Origin: Candidatus Margulisiibacteriota bacterium
GTDB taxonomy: Bacteria; Margulisbacteria; WOR-1; O2-12-FULL-45-9; XYB2-FULL-48-7
DNA length: 64,000 nt
Assembly (NCBI GenBank): GCA_041661965.1
Contig: JBAZTH010000002.1
Location: 248,001 to 312,000, forward strand
Direction of reading: 5' to 3'
In this document: positions 1-7,753 of the stretch, piece by piece
Layout of the letters: each line of letters begins with the position of its first letter
How positions within the stretch are numbered: position 1 is the first letter of the stretch
Program-made: the position numbers and the translations under genes
Notes under the pieces: model-generated
Databases searched by the model: none
What the model saw: only the letters and a program-made list of their open reading frames with translations
What the model was told of the DNA's origin: nothing

Positions 1-811
1 TGGCGTAGGCCCGCAGGGAAAAGGTCTCTTTTCTCAGCGCGGCGCTGATCATGATGTTTTTATCGGTCTGCCGGTCGTTCGGCTGGGTGGCGGAAGCGGG
101 GTCGCTTTCCGAAGTCGGGACCCCCGGGATCCCCTTGACTGCGTCGTAATACCCGCCGTCAACCACCAGGTCGGCAAAGCCGAGCGGCAGAGTTAATTTT
201 CCATAAACGTTCTTGGCGACGTACGCCCCATTCTGGCGGAAACCGTCAGACTTAAGGTAGTCGGCGGTCAAGAAATAATTTCCTCCGGCCAATTTGGCGT
301 TATATTGCCAGGTCCCAAAGGAAGCGGTCGTGACGGAAAAACTTTTTTCCTCCTTCGGTTCTTTGGTGATAATGTTGATCACGCCGGAAACCGCGTCGGA
401 TCCGTACAGGGCGGAAAGCGGCGCCCGAACGACCTCCACCCGCTCGATATTCGAAGTTAGAATATCACCGAGGTCAAAGGTCCCCAGGGTCGGCGAATTC
501 ATCCGCCGGCCGTCGATCAGGACCAGGACCTGGGTCGCGTTCGCCCCGCGCAGGCGGGCCGAATTAACGGAGCCAAGATAGCCGTAAGAGATCAGATCGA
601 TGCCGGCGACGTTGCGGACCGCTTCACCGACATTATGGAAGTTACGCAACTCGGCCTCTTTGATAATGGTCGCGTTCCAGGGAGAAACACTTAGCAGTTG
701 AACGGAACGGGAACCGGTGACCAGGACTTCCTGGCCGTAAAAGGTCGGGACATCAGCGGCAAAAACCGAAGAAGCAATTAAGCCAAGGAACAACACAATA
801 AACAATTTCAT
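1..811 (-). CDS. TonB-dependent outer-membrane receptor, BtuB-like (C-terminus beyond left edge)
   Basis: About 270 N-terminal residues are present; the gene runs off the left edge. It opens with a signal peptide (MKLFIVLFLGLIASSVFA), followed by a plug domain: a TonB-box-like stretch (GQEVLVTGSRS), then VGEAVRNVAGIDL, RLRGANATQVLVLIDG and the conserved ALYGSDAVSGVINIITK. The first beta strands of the barrel follow. Such receptors import siderophores, cobalamin or other scarce ligands using TonB-ExbBD energy; the ligand cannot be read here. GGAGG stands nine bases before the ATG. No cobalamin-riboswitch signature is seen in the short leader, so a B12 role is unproven. No tonB, exbB or ABC importer genes lie nearby. 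Confidence 0.88.
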   Translation of the reverse strand, partial: MKLFIVLFLGLIASSVFAADVPTFYGQEVLVTGSRSVQLLSVSPWNATIIKEAELRNFHNVGEAVRNVAGIDLISYGYLGSVNSARLRGANATQVLVLIDGRRMNSPTLGTFDLGDILTSNIERVEVVRAPLSALYGSDAVSGVINIITKEPKEEKSFSVTTASFGTWQYNAKLAGGNYFLTADYLKSDGFRQNGAYVAKNVYGKLTLPLGFADLVVDGGYYDAVKGIPGVPTSESDPASATQPNDRQTDKNIMISAALRKETFSLRAYA

Positions 812-874
812 TTCTCTATACCTCCATAAAATTTGAAGTATAGAGTTCTCGGGAAAACCCTAATTCAGCCATCT

Positions 875-934
875 TTTCGGAGTAGGATTGGAACCTACTT
901 AATATCTAGCTCTCTCCCGTTGAGAAATCCGAAA
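875..934 (-). other. Three-helix structured element in the leader of the TonB receptor gene
   Basis: A 7-bp outer helix (TTTCGGA at 875-881 with TCCGAAA at 928-934) encloses a 5-6 bp hairpin (882-886 with 894-898, 7-base loop) and a 4-bp hairpin (913-916 with 922-925). Read on the minus strand the larger hairpin resembles a tRNA T-arm (GTAGG, TTCCAAT, CCTAC), but no anticodon arm fits. It could be a cis-regulatory RNA, a tRNA relic or chance. No known riboswitch consensus was recognised. Confidence 0.35.
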
Positions 935-941
935 TGACAGG

Positions 942-1652
942 TTAACAATCGACCTCCGGCACCTCCTTTTCTTTATCGTCGCTCAGTCCCTCGACGACGA
1001 TCACAATTTCACCCTTGACCGCTTTAGCCTGAAAATGGGCCAGAACTTCGGAAGCTTTTCCCCGCTTGATCTCTTCGAACTTTTTGGTCAGCTCCCGGCA
1101 AACAGCAACTTGCCGATCGCCCATCGAAGTCACGATCTCCTGCAGAGTCTTGAGCAAACGGAAAGGCGATTCGTAGATTATAATCGTTCGTTCTTCATTT
1201 TTCAACGCCTCGAGCAATTTTCGTTTCTTCCCCGGCCGCTTGGGAAGAAACCCTTCGAAGGCGAACCGATCGGTCGGCAGGCCGGCGGCCGAAAGAGCGG
1301 TAATCGCCGCCGACGCGCCGGGGATGGGGACAACGGTTATTCCCCTTTTGGCCGCTTCCCGCACCAACTCATAACCGGGATCGGAAATGCAAGGGGTGCC
1401 GGAATCGGTGACCAGCGCCAGGTCGGAGCCAAGTTCAAGTTTACCGAGCAAATATTCGGCCTTCGACATGATATTGAACTTATGATATGAGGTCAGCGGC
1501 GTTTTGATCTCGTAATGATTGAGGAGGATCTTTGATTGCCGGGTATCTTCAGCCGCGATCAGGCTAACTTCGGAGAGGATCCGCTTCGCCCGAAAGGTTA
1601 GGTCTTCCAAATTTCCAATTGGAGTCGCGACGACATACAGGGTCCCGGCCAT
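942..1652 (-). CDS. rsmI: 16S rRNA (cytidine-1402-2'-O)-methyltransferase RsmI
   Basis: RsmI uses S-adenosylmethionine to 2'-O-methylate C1402 of 16S rRNA in the ribosomal P site. The tetrapyrrole-methylase fold is clear: TPIGNLEDLT (residues 10-19), EDTR (35-38), VTDSGTP (81-87) and PGASAAITAL (111-120), then YESPFR and a CRELTKKFEE stretch typical of the family. At 236 residues it is shorter than the Escherichia coli protein (286) and seems to lack the small C-terminal domain. Its ATG directly abuts the bactofilin stop codon, so the two are probably co-transcribed and translationally coupled. Confidence 0.93.
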   Translation of the reverse strand: MAGTLYVVATPIGNLEDLTFRAKRILSEVSLIAAEDTRQSKILLNHYEIKTPLTSYHKFNIMSKAEYLLGKLELGSDLALVTDSGTPCISDPGYELVREAAKRGITVVPIPGASAAITALSAAGLPTDRFAFEGFLPKRPGKKRKLLEALKNEERTIIIYESPFRLLKTLQEIVTSMGDRQVAVCRELTKKFEEIKRGKASEVLAHFQAKAVKGEIVIVVEGLSDDKEKEVPEVDC

Positions 1653-2087
1653 TTAGTTGGAAAAGATCGGGGTTTTTCGCTCGGAATAGTTTTCGATCAT
1701 CGCGTCGCCCAGACCTTCTTCCTTCGCTCCCGGGTTAACGGTCACTTTGCCGCTATAGGAGGCCCCTTCTTCAATGATGATCCGTTCGCCGCATAATTCG
1801 CCCCTGACCTTACCGGTCTTGGCGATCTCCAGGTTCCCGTTAGCTTTGATGTTCCCTTCAACTTTTCCCGAAATAACAATCGACCCGCCGAAGATCTCGC
1901 CGGAGATCATGCCGCTCGGCAGGACCAGGACTTCGCCGTCCGCTTTGATCTTTCCTTCAAAGAAACCGTTGACGCTGATCGACCCGCCGGTGACAATTTC
2001 ACCCTTAAAGGTCGAATGCTCGCCCAGAACGGAATTGACCCCCTCGAACATCGGCCCCTTTTTCCCGGTACTGTTAAATACGCCCAT
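1653..2087 (-). CDS. Bactofilin family polymer-forming protein
   Basis: 144 residues with the right-handed beta-helix repeats of bactofilins: GEHSTFKGEIVTGGSISVNG, FEGKIKADGEVLV, ISGEIFGGSIVISG, VEGNIKANGNLEI, VRGELCGERIII. Bactofilins polymerise without nucleotide and scaffold peptidoglycan enzymes at the membrane. A longer reading from a GTG 15 bases upstream is unlikely because those bases (GTGGAGGGAATAAAA) are the Shine-Dalgarno region of this ATG. The gene sits three bases after an M23 peptidase gene; bactofilin-M23 pairing is common and suggests joint work in cell-shape control. Confidence 0.9.
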   Translation of the reverse strand: MGVFNSTGKKGPMFEGVNSVLGEHSTFKGEIVTGGSISVNGFFEGKIKADGEVLVLPSGMISGEIFGGSIVISGKVEGNIKANGNLEIAKTGKVRGELCGERIIIEEGASYSGKVTVNPGAKEEGLGDAMIENYSERKTPIFSN

Positions 2088-2089
2088 TT

Positions 2090-2989
2090 TTATTCCCTCC
2101 ACATCCGACTGGCGGTTACGACATTCATGTCTAAATAAGCCATCGGATTTTGCGCCGTTTCAAATTTTCTGACTTCGTAATGCAAATGAGGCCCCGTCGT
2201 CCAGCCGGTCATCCCGACAAAACAAACGATCTGGTTCTTGTTGACTTTTTGACCGACACTCACCGCGTAACCGGAACAATGTCCGTACAAGGTGGAAAGC
2301 CCGTTCTCGTGTTGAACGATGACCGCTTTGCCGTACCCCCTGATCCAGCCGGTAAAAGTAACATGACCCCCGGCCGTCGCCCGGGCCGGCGCCCCATAAT
2401 TCGCCTGAATATCGATCCCCTTGTGCATCCCGCGCCACGGAGAAGTTCGATATCCGTAACCCGAGGTTATTCTACCATAGATCGGCCAGGATGTCGGAGT
2501 TTGCGCCAAGCGGTTCTGGACTTTTCTCACCCAAGCCTTAAGTTCTTCCAGGCTTTTCTTCCGTTCCACCAGCTGCAGGGTCATATTTTGCAGGTCGCTT
2601 GAGATTTTGTTGGCTTCCGGGGTGGTCGGGCCAAAGGGCAAGCGGGCTTGGTTCCGCCAGCTCTTTAAACCCAGCATCTGACGAAGATTGTTCTCTTCCG
2701 AAGCCAGCTTATTAATGGTCCCCATAATTTCCTCGGTCTTCTGGGAAAAAGAGACAATTGTCGCTTCCTGCTTTTCATTTTGGTTAAGGGCATGGCTGTA
2801 GCCGACCAAACGGCGGGATATTAATGTAGAGTAAACAACGGAAGAACCGGCCAAGACAACACAAAAGATCAAAGCAAAGGCGGCACCATAAAGCCAGACG
2901 GCCGGCAGCTTAAAGCTGATCGGCTGTCCCTGCGCGTCGTGCGGAACGATCATGAAAGTAAAATGTTTCTTCTTTTTTGGTCTTGCCAC
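2090..2989 (-). CDS. M23-family metallopeptidase, membrane anchored
   Basis: About 299 residues. A basic N-terminus (ARPKKKKHFTFMIVPHD) precedes one transmembrane helix (about residues 31-55), a coiled coil (about 70-165) and a C-terminal LytM domain. Zinc ligands are visible: H189 and D193 in GMHKGID, and HLHYE near residues 268-272; GHC is also present. Such enzymes cleave peptidoglycan cross-bridges, or act as activators when degenerate; here the ligands are intact. The GTG start is preferred to an ATG 21 bases upstream, because that ATG lies inside the predicted -10 box and the MARPKKKK N-terminus is typical of the family. The bactofilin gene follows directly. Confidence 0.88.
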   Translation of the reverse strand: MARPKKKKHFTFMIVPHDAQGQPISFKLPAVWLYGAAFALIFCVVLAGSSVVYSTLISRRLVGYSHALNQNEKQEATIVSFSQKTEEIMGTINKLASEENNLRQMLGLKSWRNQARLPFGPTTPEANKISSDLQNMTLQLVERKKSLEELKAWVRKVQNRLAQTPTSWPIYGRITSGYGYRTSPWRGMHKGIDIQANYGAPARATAGGHVTFTGWIRGYGKAVIVQHENGLSTLYGHCSGYAVSVGQKVNKNQIVCFVGMTGWTTGPHLHYEVRKFETAQNPMAYLDMNVVTASRMWRE

Positions 2990-3005
2990 TATTACACCCG
3001 TATAA

Positions 3006-3035
3006 AGCATACCCTGTATTTCGTAAAAAAGTCAA
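3006..3035 (-). promoter_or_regulatory. Sigma70-type promoter for the M23-bactofilin-rsmI group
   Basis: TTGACT (3030-3035) and TATGCT (3006-3011) are separated by 18 bases. The start point would fall near 2999, which excludes the ATG at 3010 and supports the GTG start at 2989 with a leader of about ten bases. Confidence 0.6.
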
Positions 3036-3044
3036 GGTTTCGGG

Positions 3045-3794
3045 TTATTCTACTTTGAAAAAGGCATTACTTATCCCGCGATTGATCTTGATGTTATTAA
3101 AGACCATCTCAACCTCCATCCGCCCGGCCGGGGTAGTGACATAGGAAGCATTTTTTACCGGGACCCAAATCCCGCCGATCTGTTCATAGCTGATATCCGA
3201 TTGACTGACCACCCGGCCCTTTTCACCATACATCACGATCTTGGTGGCAACCCAGCGATCGCCGTCGATGTAGAGCTCCATTTTGGCCAGGAATTTGTTT
3301 TCTTTCTTGGGAATGCCGGAAATAATATAAACGGTCTTCCCGCCGGGAACCCCCTGGCTGGAGACCGTAAAATCAAAATACTCCTTGGCTTTTTCTAGGT
3401 CCATCTGCTGTGAGGAAGCCGGCAGCCCGCTCTTTTCCCGGAGTTTTTTTAAGTCCTGGACGACCTTCCGCCCGGTTTCAACGTCCACCATCATCATTTG
3501 ATCGCCGTTGGTAACCGTAATCTGCTTGACCGGGGAAAGCATTTCAACCTTCGATTTTTCCTTCCCTTTGGTCCAAACTCGCCCTTTTTGGGTCATCGTT
3601 TGCGGGGTATTTTTGTCCGATCCTGGCACGGTCATACTGGAACTAACGGTCGTAGTCGTTTCCGCGTACATGTCGAGGATCTTATCCTGGTTCAGTTGGA
3701 CCTGCTTAACGATCAGATCAACCGAAGCCATGGAAGCGAATAGCACCGTTGACAGTAAGAAGCCGCCAAATAAACTCAAAAACACCTTTTTCAT
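3045..3794 (-). CDS. LolA-like outer-membrane lipoprotein-sorting family protein
   Basis: 249 residues with a signal peptide (MKKVFLSLFGGFLLSTVLFA). The body matches the LolA/LolB beta half-barrel pattern: repeated short strands, GRVWTKGKEKSKVEML, GDQMMMVDVETGRKVV, then AKMELYIDGDRW and FNNIKI near the end. It probably binds lipid or lipoprotein in the periplasm. The first ATG is used; AGGGAGGG lies eight bases before it, while a TTG two codons upstream has no better site. A TATAAT at 3827-3832 could be the -10 box, with a poor -35. The following M23 gene has its own promoter. The exact substrate is unknown. Confidence 0.75.
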   Translation of the reverse strand: MKKVFLSLFGGFLLSTVLFASMASVDLIVKQVQLNQDKILDMYAETTTTVSSSMTVPGSDKNTPQTMTQKGRVWTKGKEKSKVEMLSPVKQITVTNGDQMMMVDVETGRKVVQDLKKLREKSGLPASSQQMDLEKAKEYFDFTVSSQGVPGGKTVYIISGIPKKENKFLAKMELYIDGDRWVATKIVMYGEKGRVVSQSDISYEQIGGIWVPVKNASYVTTPAGRMEVEMVFNNIKINRGISNAFFKVE

Positions 3795-3890
3795 AATCAA
3801 ACCCTCCCTGATAAACTCACCCTATCATTATAGTTCTTTCCCGGACCACCCGCCACTGTTATTCAGCAATGTTATTGCCATCTCCCCGGA

Positions 3891-5417
3891 TTATTGCTTG
3901 AGAAAGGCCAGCAATCGCCGCATAAACTCTTTTTGATCGTAGCGGTCAACATCATGACCGGCCCCTTCAATCTCAATATATTCTAAATCCTTGACGTTCT
4001 TTCTGACAAATTCTTTGGTCGGCGCAAGAAAATCTTTAGCCCAGGATTTGGTCCCGGCATAATAGAGAAGCGAAGCCTTCATTCCCTTAACTTTTTCACC
4101 GATATCAATATAAAGGATCGACCGGTTGACCTGAAACCACATTTTCTCGTTAAAGTATGGATAATCGAGCCGGTAACTGGCGCAGACAAAATCCCGCAGT
4201 AAATAAGCCCCAAGATACTCGACGTCATGACGAAGGGTGACCGCTTGCCGCCGCAGTTCGGTGTTCCCCTCGATCGGGATGTTGTTGAGGCCAACCACAA
4301 AGCCCTCTATCGCCACGACCTTTTTGTATTTTTCCGGGTATTTTCCGGCCAGATACATCGCCACCGAACCGCCATAGCAATAGCCAAGCAAATACGCCTC
4401 TTTGATCCCGATCTGATCGAGCAACGCGTTGACAATTTCCGCCTGCTCCTCGGTCGTGTAGCCAAAGAAATAGTTTGGCTTATCCGATTCTCCCGCGCCC
4501 AAATGATCGATGTTTATTACCCGGTATTGGGCGGCAAGCTCCGCCATGTAAGGGTCCCAATGGTGGGTATAATGTATCCCTCCGCCGATCAGCACGAATG
4601 GGTAGCCGCCGCCGGCGTCAACATAGTGAAGATTGTACCCTTCAATGACCGCGAATTTATCCTCGCCGACGATCGCCGGTCCAAAATTAAGCGACCGGTT
4701 TGAGTTGATCTTTTTGTTTTCAGTATTACGGAAAACGTTAAGCCCAAAAAGCACCCGCCCCCCTCCCCGGTCCCAATCGCCCGCCAGATCAAGGTCGATA
4801 TAGCGATTAAGCGGGTAGGTCAAGCCTAAGGTCGGGCGCTCGCCAGCCAGGCCGAAACGGAAAAAAGCCCTGGGCAAGAATTGCTGTTCATAACCCAGCC
4901 CAATCTTCCCCAGCGAGTCGCGCGCCACCACAACCGATCGGTCCCGATCTTCCGTGTGATAAGCCAGATTAAGATTATAATCGGCAGGGAGGATCGCGCC
5001 ATCAGTGTTTTGAACGGCGGCGGAAAGCGCCCAATTCCGATTAAGATCGGCGTCAAACCCAAGGTCAAAGTCTTTTTTCCCGTTTAAAAACCGGACCCCG
5101 ATCCCAAGGCGAAAAAAAGAATAAGTATTAAAGCCATGCCCGACAAATAACAACCCGCCCTGATCATACCCGGCCCGCCCAACCCCTAAATCACCAATCG
5201 ATAAGGCTAAGCAATCTTTGGGGACCGCGCCGGCCAAAAGACTTTCCCCCGACAGTCTAATCGCGTCGTTCCGGGCCAAATAGGCCGGATTGTAAAATAA
5301 CCCTGCCGGATCAGTAGCCGCCGGTGAATAGATGTTTCCCATCCCAAGAGAACGAACGGAGAAGGCCGCCGCTGGAATTGCCATTAAAAGTAAAATAACG
5401 ATTGCCCGCCAAAACAT
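3891..5417 (-). CDS. Outer-membrane beta-barrel-like domain fused to an alpha/beta hydrolase
   Basis: 508 residues. A signal peptide (about 1-18) is followed by about 230 residues of alternating hydrophobic strands beginning SVRSLGMGNIYSPAATDPAGLFYNPA, the opening seen in PorV/UPF0164-like outer-membrane proteins. From about residue 255 comes an alpha/beta hydrolase: VLIGGGIHYTHHWDPY (oxyanion region), INIDHLGAGESDKP, nucleophile elbow GYCYGGS (345-351) and GAGHDVDRYD carrying the likely catalytic His488. The nucleophile is Cys347, not Ser, as in dienelactone hydrolases. The third triad residue is not obvious. The fusion predicts a hydrolase held at the outer membrane. It stands alone and is divergent from the histidine kinase gene; substrate unknown. 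Confidence 0.72.
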   Translation of the reverse strand: MFWRAIVILLLMAIPAAAFSVRSLGMGNIYSPAATDPAGLFYNPAYLARNDAIRLSGESLLAGAVPKDCLALSIGDLGVGRAGYDQGGLLFVGHGFNTYSFFRLGIGVRFLNGKKDFDLGFDADLNRNWALSAAVQNTDGAILPADYNLNLAYHTEDRDRSVVVARDSLGKIGLGYEQQFLPRAFFRFGLAGERPTLGLTYPLNRYIDLDLAGDWDRGGGRVLFGLNVFRNTENKKINSNRSLNFGPAIVGEDKFAVIEGYNLHYVDAGGGYPFVLIGGGIHYTHHWDPYMAELAAQYRVINIDHLGAGESDKPNYFFGYTTEEQAEIVNALLDQIGIKEAYLLGYCYGGSVAMYLAGKYPEKYKKVVAIEGFVVGLNNIPIEGNTELRRQAVTLRHDVEYLGAYLLRDFVCASYRLDYPYFNEKMWFQVNRSILYIDIGEKVKGMKASLLYYAGTKSWAKDFLAPTKEFVRKNVKDLEYIEIEGAGHDVDRYDQKEFMRRLLAFLKQ

Positions 5418-5496
5418 GCCATCATTATGTCATTTCCTCAATTAACGGTCAAAGATTTTGTCTCAATATATAGTGGCGAATTTTCGTCAGATACAA

Positions 5497-5525
5497 TTGA
5501 TATTATCACTGGTTTGTGGGATAAT
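5497..5525 (+). promoter_or_regulatory. Sigma70-type promoter of the histidine kinase gene
   Basis: TTGATA (5497-5502), a 17-base spacer and GATAAT (5520-5525), followed by GGAGAT before the ATG at 5543. It lies in the 125-base space between two divergent genes. Confidence 0.6.
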
Positions 5526-5542
5526 TTTAGTGGAGATAACTA

Positions 5543-7678
5543 ATGAATTTTTACTCTCTACCTCCATTGTTTACCGGGGTCCTGGCCGCGTTCTTCGGCC
5601 TGGTTGTCCTATCCAGCAATCCCCGCTCTAAAGTAAACGGCCCCTTCGCCTATTTATGCCTAAGCGCCGCCTGGTGGTTGGCCTCTTTTGCCGGCATGTA
5701 TCTAAGCCGGAACGAAGTGATCGCTCAAGTTTGGGCGCGGATCGGTTTTATCGGGATCGCTTTTATCCCGGTTTTCGCGCTGCAATTCAGCGCCGCCTTC
5801 GTCGAATTCAAAATCCCGCGCTGGATTTTTTCCTCTCTCTTCCTCTTGAGCGGGCTTGGGTCGGTCGCCGGCCTCCTCACCGCCCGGGTTTACACCGGAG
5901 TGATCCAATATTTTTGGGGTTACTATCCGGAGGCCGGACAGTTGTACCTGGTGTTTTCCGTCTATTTCTTCGCTCTATTTGCCGTCGCTATCTGGCTCCT
6001 GGCTTTGAACTATTTCCAGGCGCAAAAACAGGGGCGCCCGCTTTTGGCCCGCCAATCATTTTTCTTGCTGCTGGCGTTCGCCAGCACCCTGCTGGGCATC
6101 GCCGATTTTCTTCCGAATTACCAGGCCTCCGCCTATCCCATCGGCTATCTCTCCACCCTGATCTTTATGGCGGTCATCATCTACGGGACGGCCAAAGTTC
6201 GCCTGCTTGACGTGGAGCTGGCGCTCAAACGGAACACAATCTATTATTTATTAAGCACTTTGCTAACCGGCGGACTGGTCTCGTTGATCCTGATCGGGAT
6301 CAAATACATCAAGATCACGACCAATCACGGTTCCCTTTGGGTCGGGATCGTCGCCGCGTTTATTATCGCGATCCTATTCCAGCCGCTGCGCAACGCCATT
6401 GAAAGAGTGATCGACGATTTTCTTTTCCGTCAGCGCTACAGTTACCAATTGGTCTTAAGCAAATACATCAACGCGATCGCCAAACCGGAAGTCGACCTGG
6501 AACGCTTCAGTCGCCTCTTCCCCTACCTATTGACCAAAGAGATGTTCCTGTCGGCCGCTTCGACCATGGTCCTCGACCGGGACAAACAGGCCTACGTCGT
6601 TCGGGCCGGGGAAAGAGAAGCCACTGATTCGATCGGGATAGAGATCGCCGGCGATTCACCGCTGGTCGAAGAACTCCTCACCCGCCGGCGGGAAATCGTC
6701 CTGGAAGAGATCCAAGCCCTGTTGAAAGTCCGGGGGGCCGCTTACCCAAGCGAGCGGCTCCGCCTGCAAGCGATTGTCGACGAAATGAAAAAGCTCAAGG
6801 CAACCTTGATCATCCCGAGCATCTCGGAAAGCGGCTACTTCAACAAACCAATGCTCTTGTCGACCATCAATCTCGGCAAGAAATTCAATCAAGAAGCGTT
6901 CTCCCGCGATGACATCGAATTCCTGACCACTCTCGCCCACCAGATCACCATGAACATCGAATACGCCTTCATCTTTGAAGAATTGAAGAAAAACCAGGCC
7001 TTTTGCATCCAAGCGGAAAAACTGGCCGCGCTCGGGACCGCGACCGCCGGCGTCGCCCATGAGCTGAAAAATCCCTTTACCTATCTGTACACCGTCGTCC
7101 ACGCCATGCCCAAACGGTGGGACGATCCGGAATTCAAGGAAAGCGTCCTTAAAATGCTCCCCTCTGAAGTCGAACGGATCAAACTGATCCTGGAAGGGCT
7201 CTCCGATTATTCCAAGATGAACAATTTAAACGCGGAACCGGTCCTGCTCGCGCCGGTCATCGAAAAGGTTCTCGCGATCCTCGGTTATGAGATCAAGCGG
7301 AACAACGTCAAGGTCGTCAAGGAATACGCCATCGACAGCCCGATCATGGCAATGGTCGACAAGAACCGGATCGTTCAGGTCTTTATGAACATTTTGACCA
7401 ACGCCATTCAAGCGATCGGCAGCAAAGGGGGGACTGTCACCCTCGCCATCCAACCGGATTCCGGCTCCAGCCACGTCATTTTCAAAGATACCGGACCCGG
7501 GATCCCGGCTAAAGTGCTCAAAAGGATCTTCGATCCTTTCTTTACCACCAAAGAGGCCGGGACCGGGCTTGGCCTTTCAATTACCAAAAAGATTCTGGAA
7601 GACCAGAGCGGCTCGATCAAATTCGACAGCGTTGAAGGCCAGGGAACAACCGTCAAGATCACTCTCCCCTCCGCTTAA
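5543..7678 (+). CDS. Membrane sensor histidine kinase with GAF-like domain
   Basis: 711 residues. About nine transmembrane helices occupy residues 1-285, the first seven resembling the N-terminal sensor module of 7TM histidine kinases. A GAF-like domain (about 310-480) follows, then HisKA and HATPase_c. The phospho-acceptor is H506 in GVAHELKNP. The N box (NRIVQVFMNILTNAIQAI), G1 (DTGPGIP), F box (FDPFFTTK) and G2 (GTGLGLSI) are intact, so it should be an active kinase. No response regulator is adjacent, so its partner is encoded elsewhere. The signal is unknown. A good promoter and a GGAGAT site precede the ATG. Confidence 0.9.
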   Translation: MNFYSLPPLFTGVLAAFFGLVVLSSNPRSKVNGPFAYLCLSAAWWLASFAGMYLSRNEVIAQVWARIGFIGIAFIPVFALQFSAAFVEFKIPRWIFSSLFLLSGLGSVAGLLTARVYTGVIQYFWGYYPEAGQLYLVFSVYFFALFAVAIWLLALNYFQAQKQGRPLLARQSFFLLLAFASTLLGIADFLPNYQASAYPIGYLSTLIFMAVIIYGTAKVRLLDVELALKRNTIYYLLSTLLTGGLVSLILIGIKYIKITTNHGSLWVGIVAAFIIAILFQPLRNAIERVIDDFLFRQRYSYQLVLSKYINAIAKPEVDLERFSRLFPYLLTKEMFLSAASTMVLDRDKQAYVVRAGEREATDSIGIEIAGDSPLVEELLTRRREIVLEEIQALLKVRGAAYPSERLRLQAIVDEMKKLKATLIIPSISESGYFNKPMLLSTINLGKKFNQEAFSRDDIEFLTTLAHQITMNIEYAFIFEELKKNQAFCIQAEKLAALGTATAGVAHELKNPFTYLYTVVHAMPKRWDDPEFKESVLKMLPSEVERIKLILEGLSDYSKMNNLNAEPVLLAPVIEKVLAILGYEIKRNNVKVVKEYAIDSPIMAMVDKNRIVQVFMNILTNAIQAIGSKGGTVTLAIQPDSGSSHVIFKDTGPGIPAKVLKRIFDPFFTTKEAGTGLGLSITKKILEDQSGSIKFDSVEGQGTTVKITLPSA

Positions 7679-7753
7679 GCCTCAAAAAAGACCTGAAATT
7701 ATTTTCCACTCCTGCAGATAACTACTTGTCTTTATTATTACGGAGGTTTTATT

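Noticed and set aside
294..581. Plus-strand open frame of 95 codons
   Set aside because: It is antisense to the TonB receptor, whose plug motifs are clear in the other strand.
875..934. Possible tRNA gene (7-bp acceptor-like helix, T-arm-like hairpin)
   Set aside because: Only 14 bases lie between the D-arm-like and T-arm-like parts, too few for an anticodon arm, the D-loop is short, and there is no CCA. Kept only as a structured element.
811..941. Cobalamin or TPP riboswitch before the TonB receptor
   Set aside because: No B12 box, CTGAGA box or other core consensus could be found in the 130-base leader.
1035..1490. Plus-strand open frame of 151 codons
   Set aside because: Antisense to rsmI; composition is Arg/Gly/Pro-rich shadow sequence.
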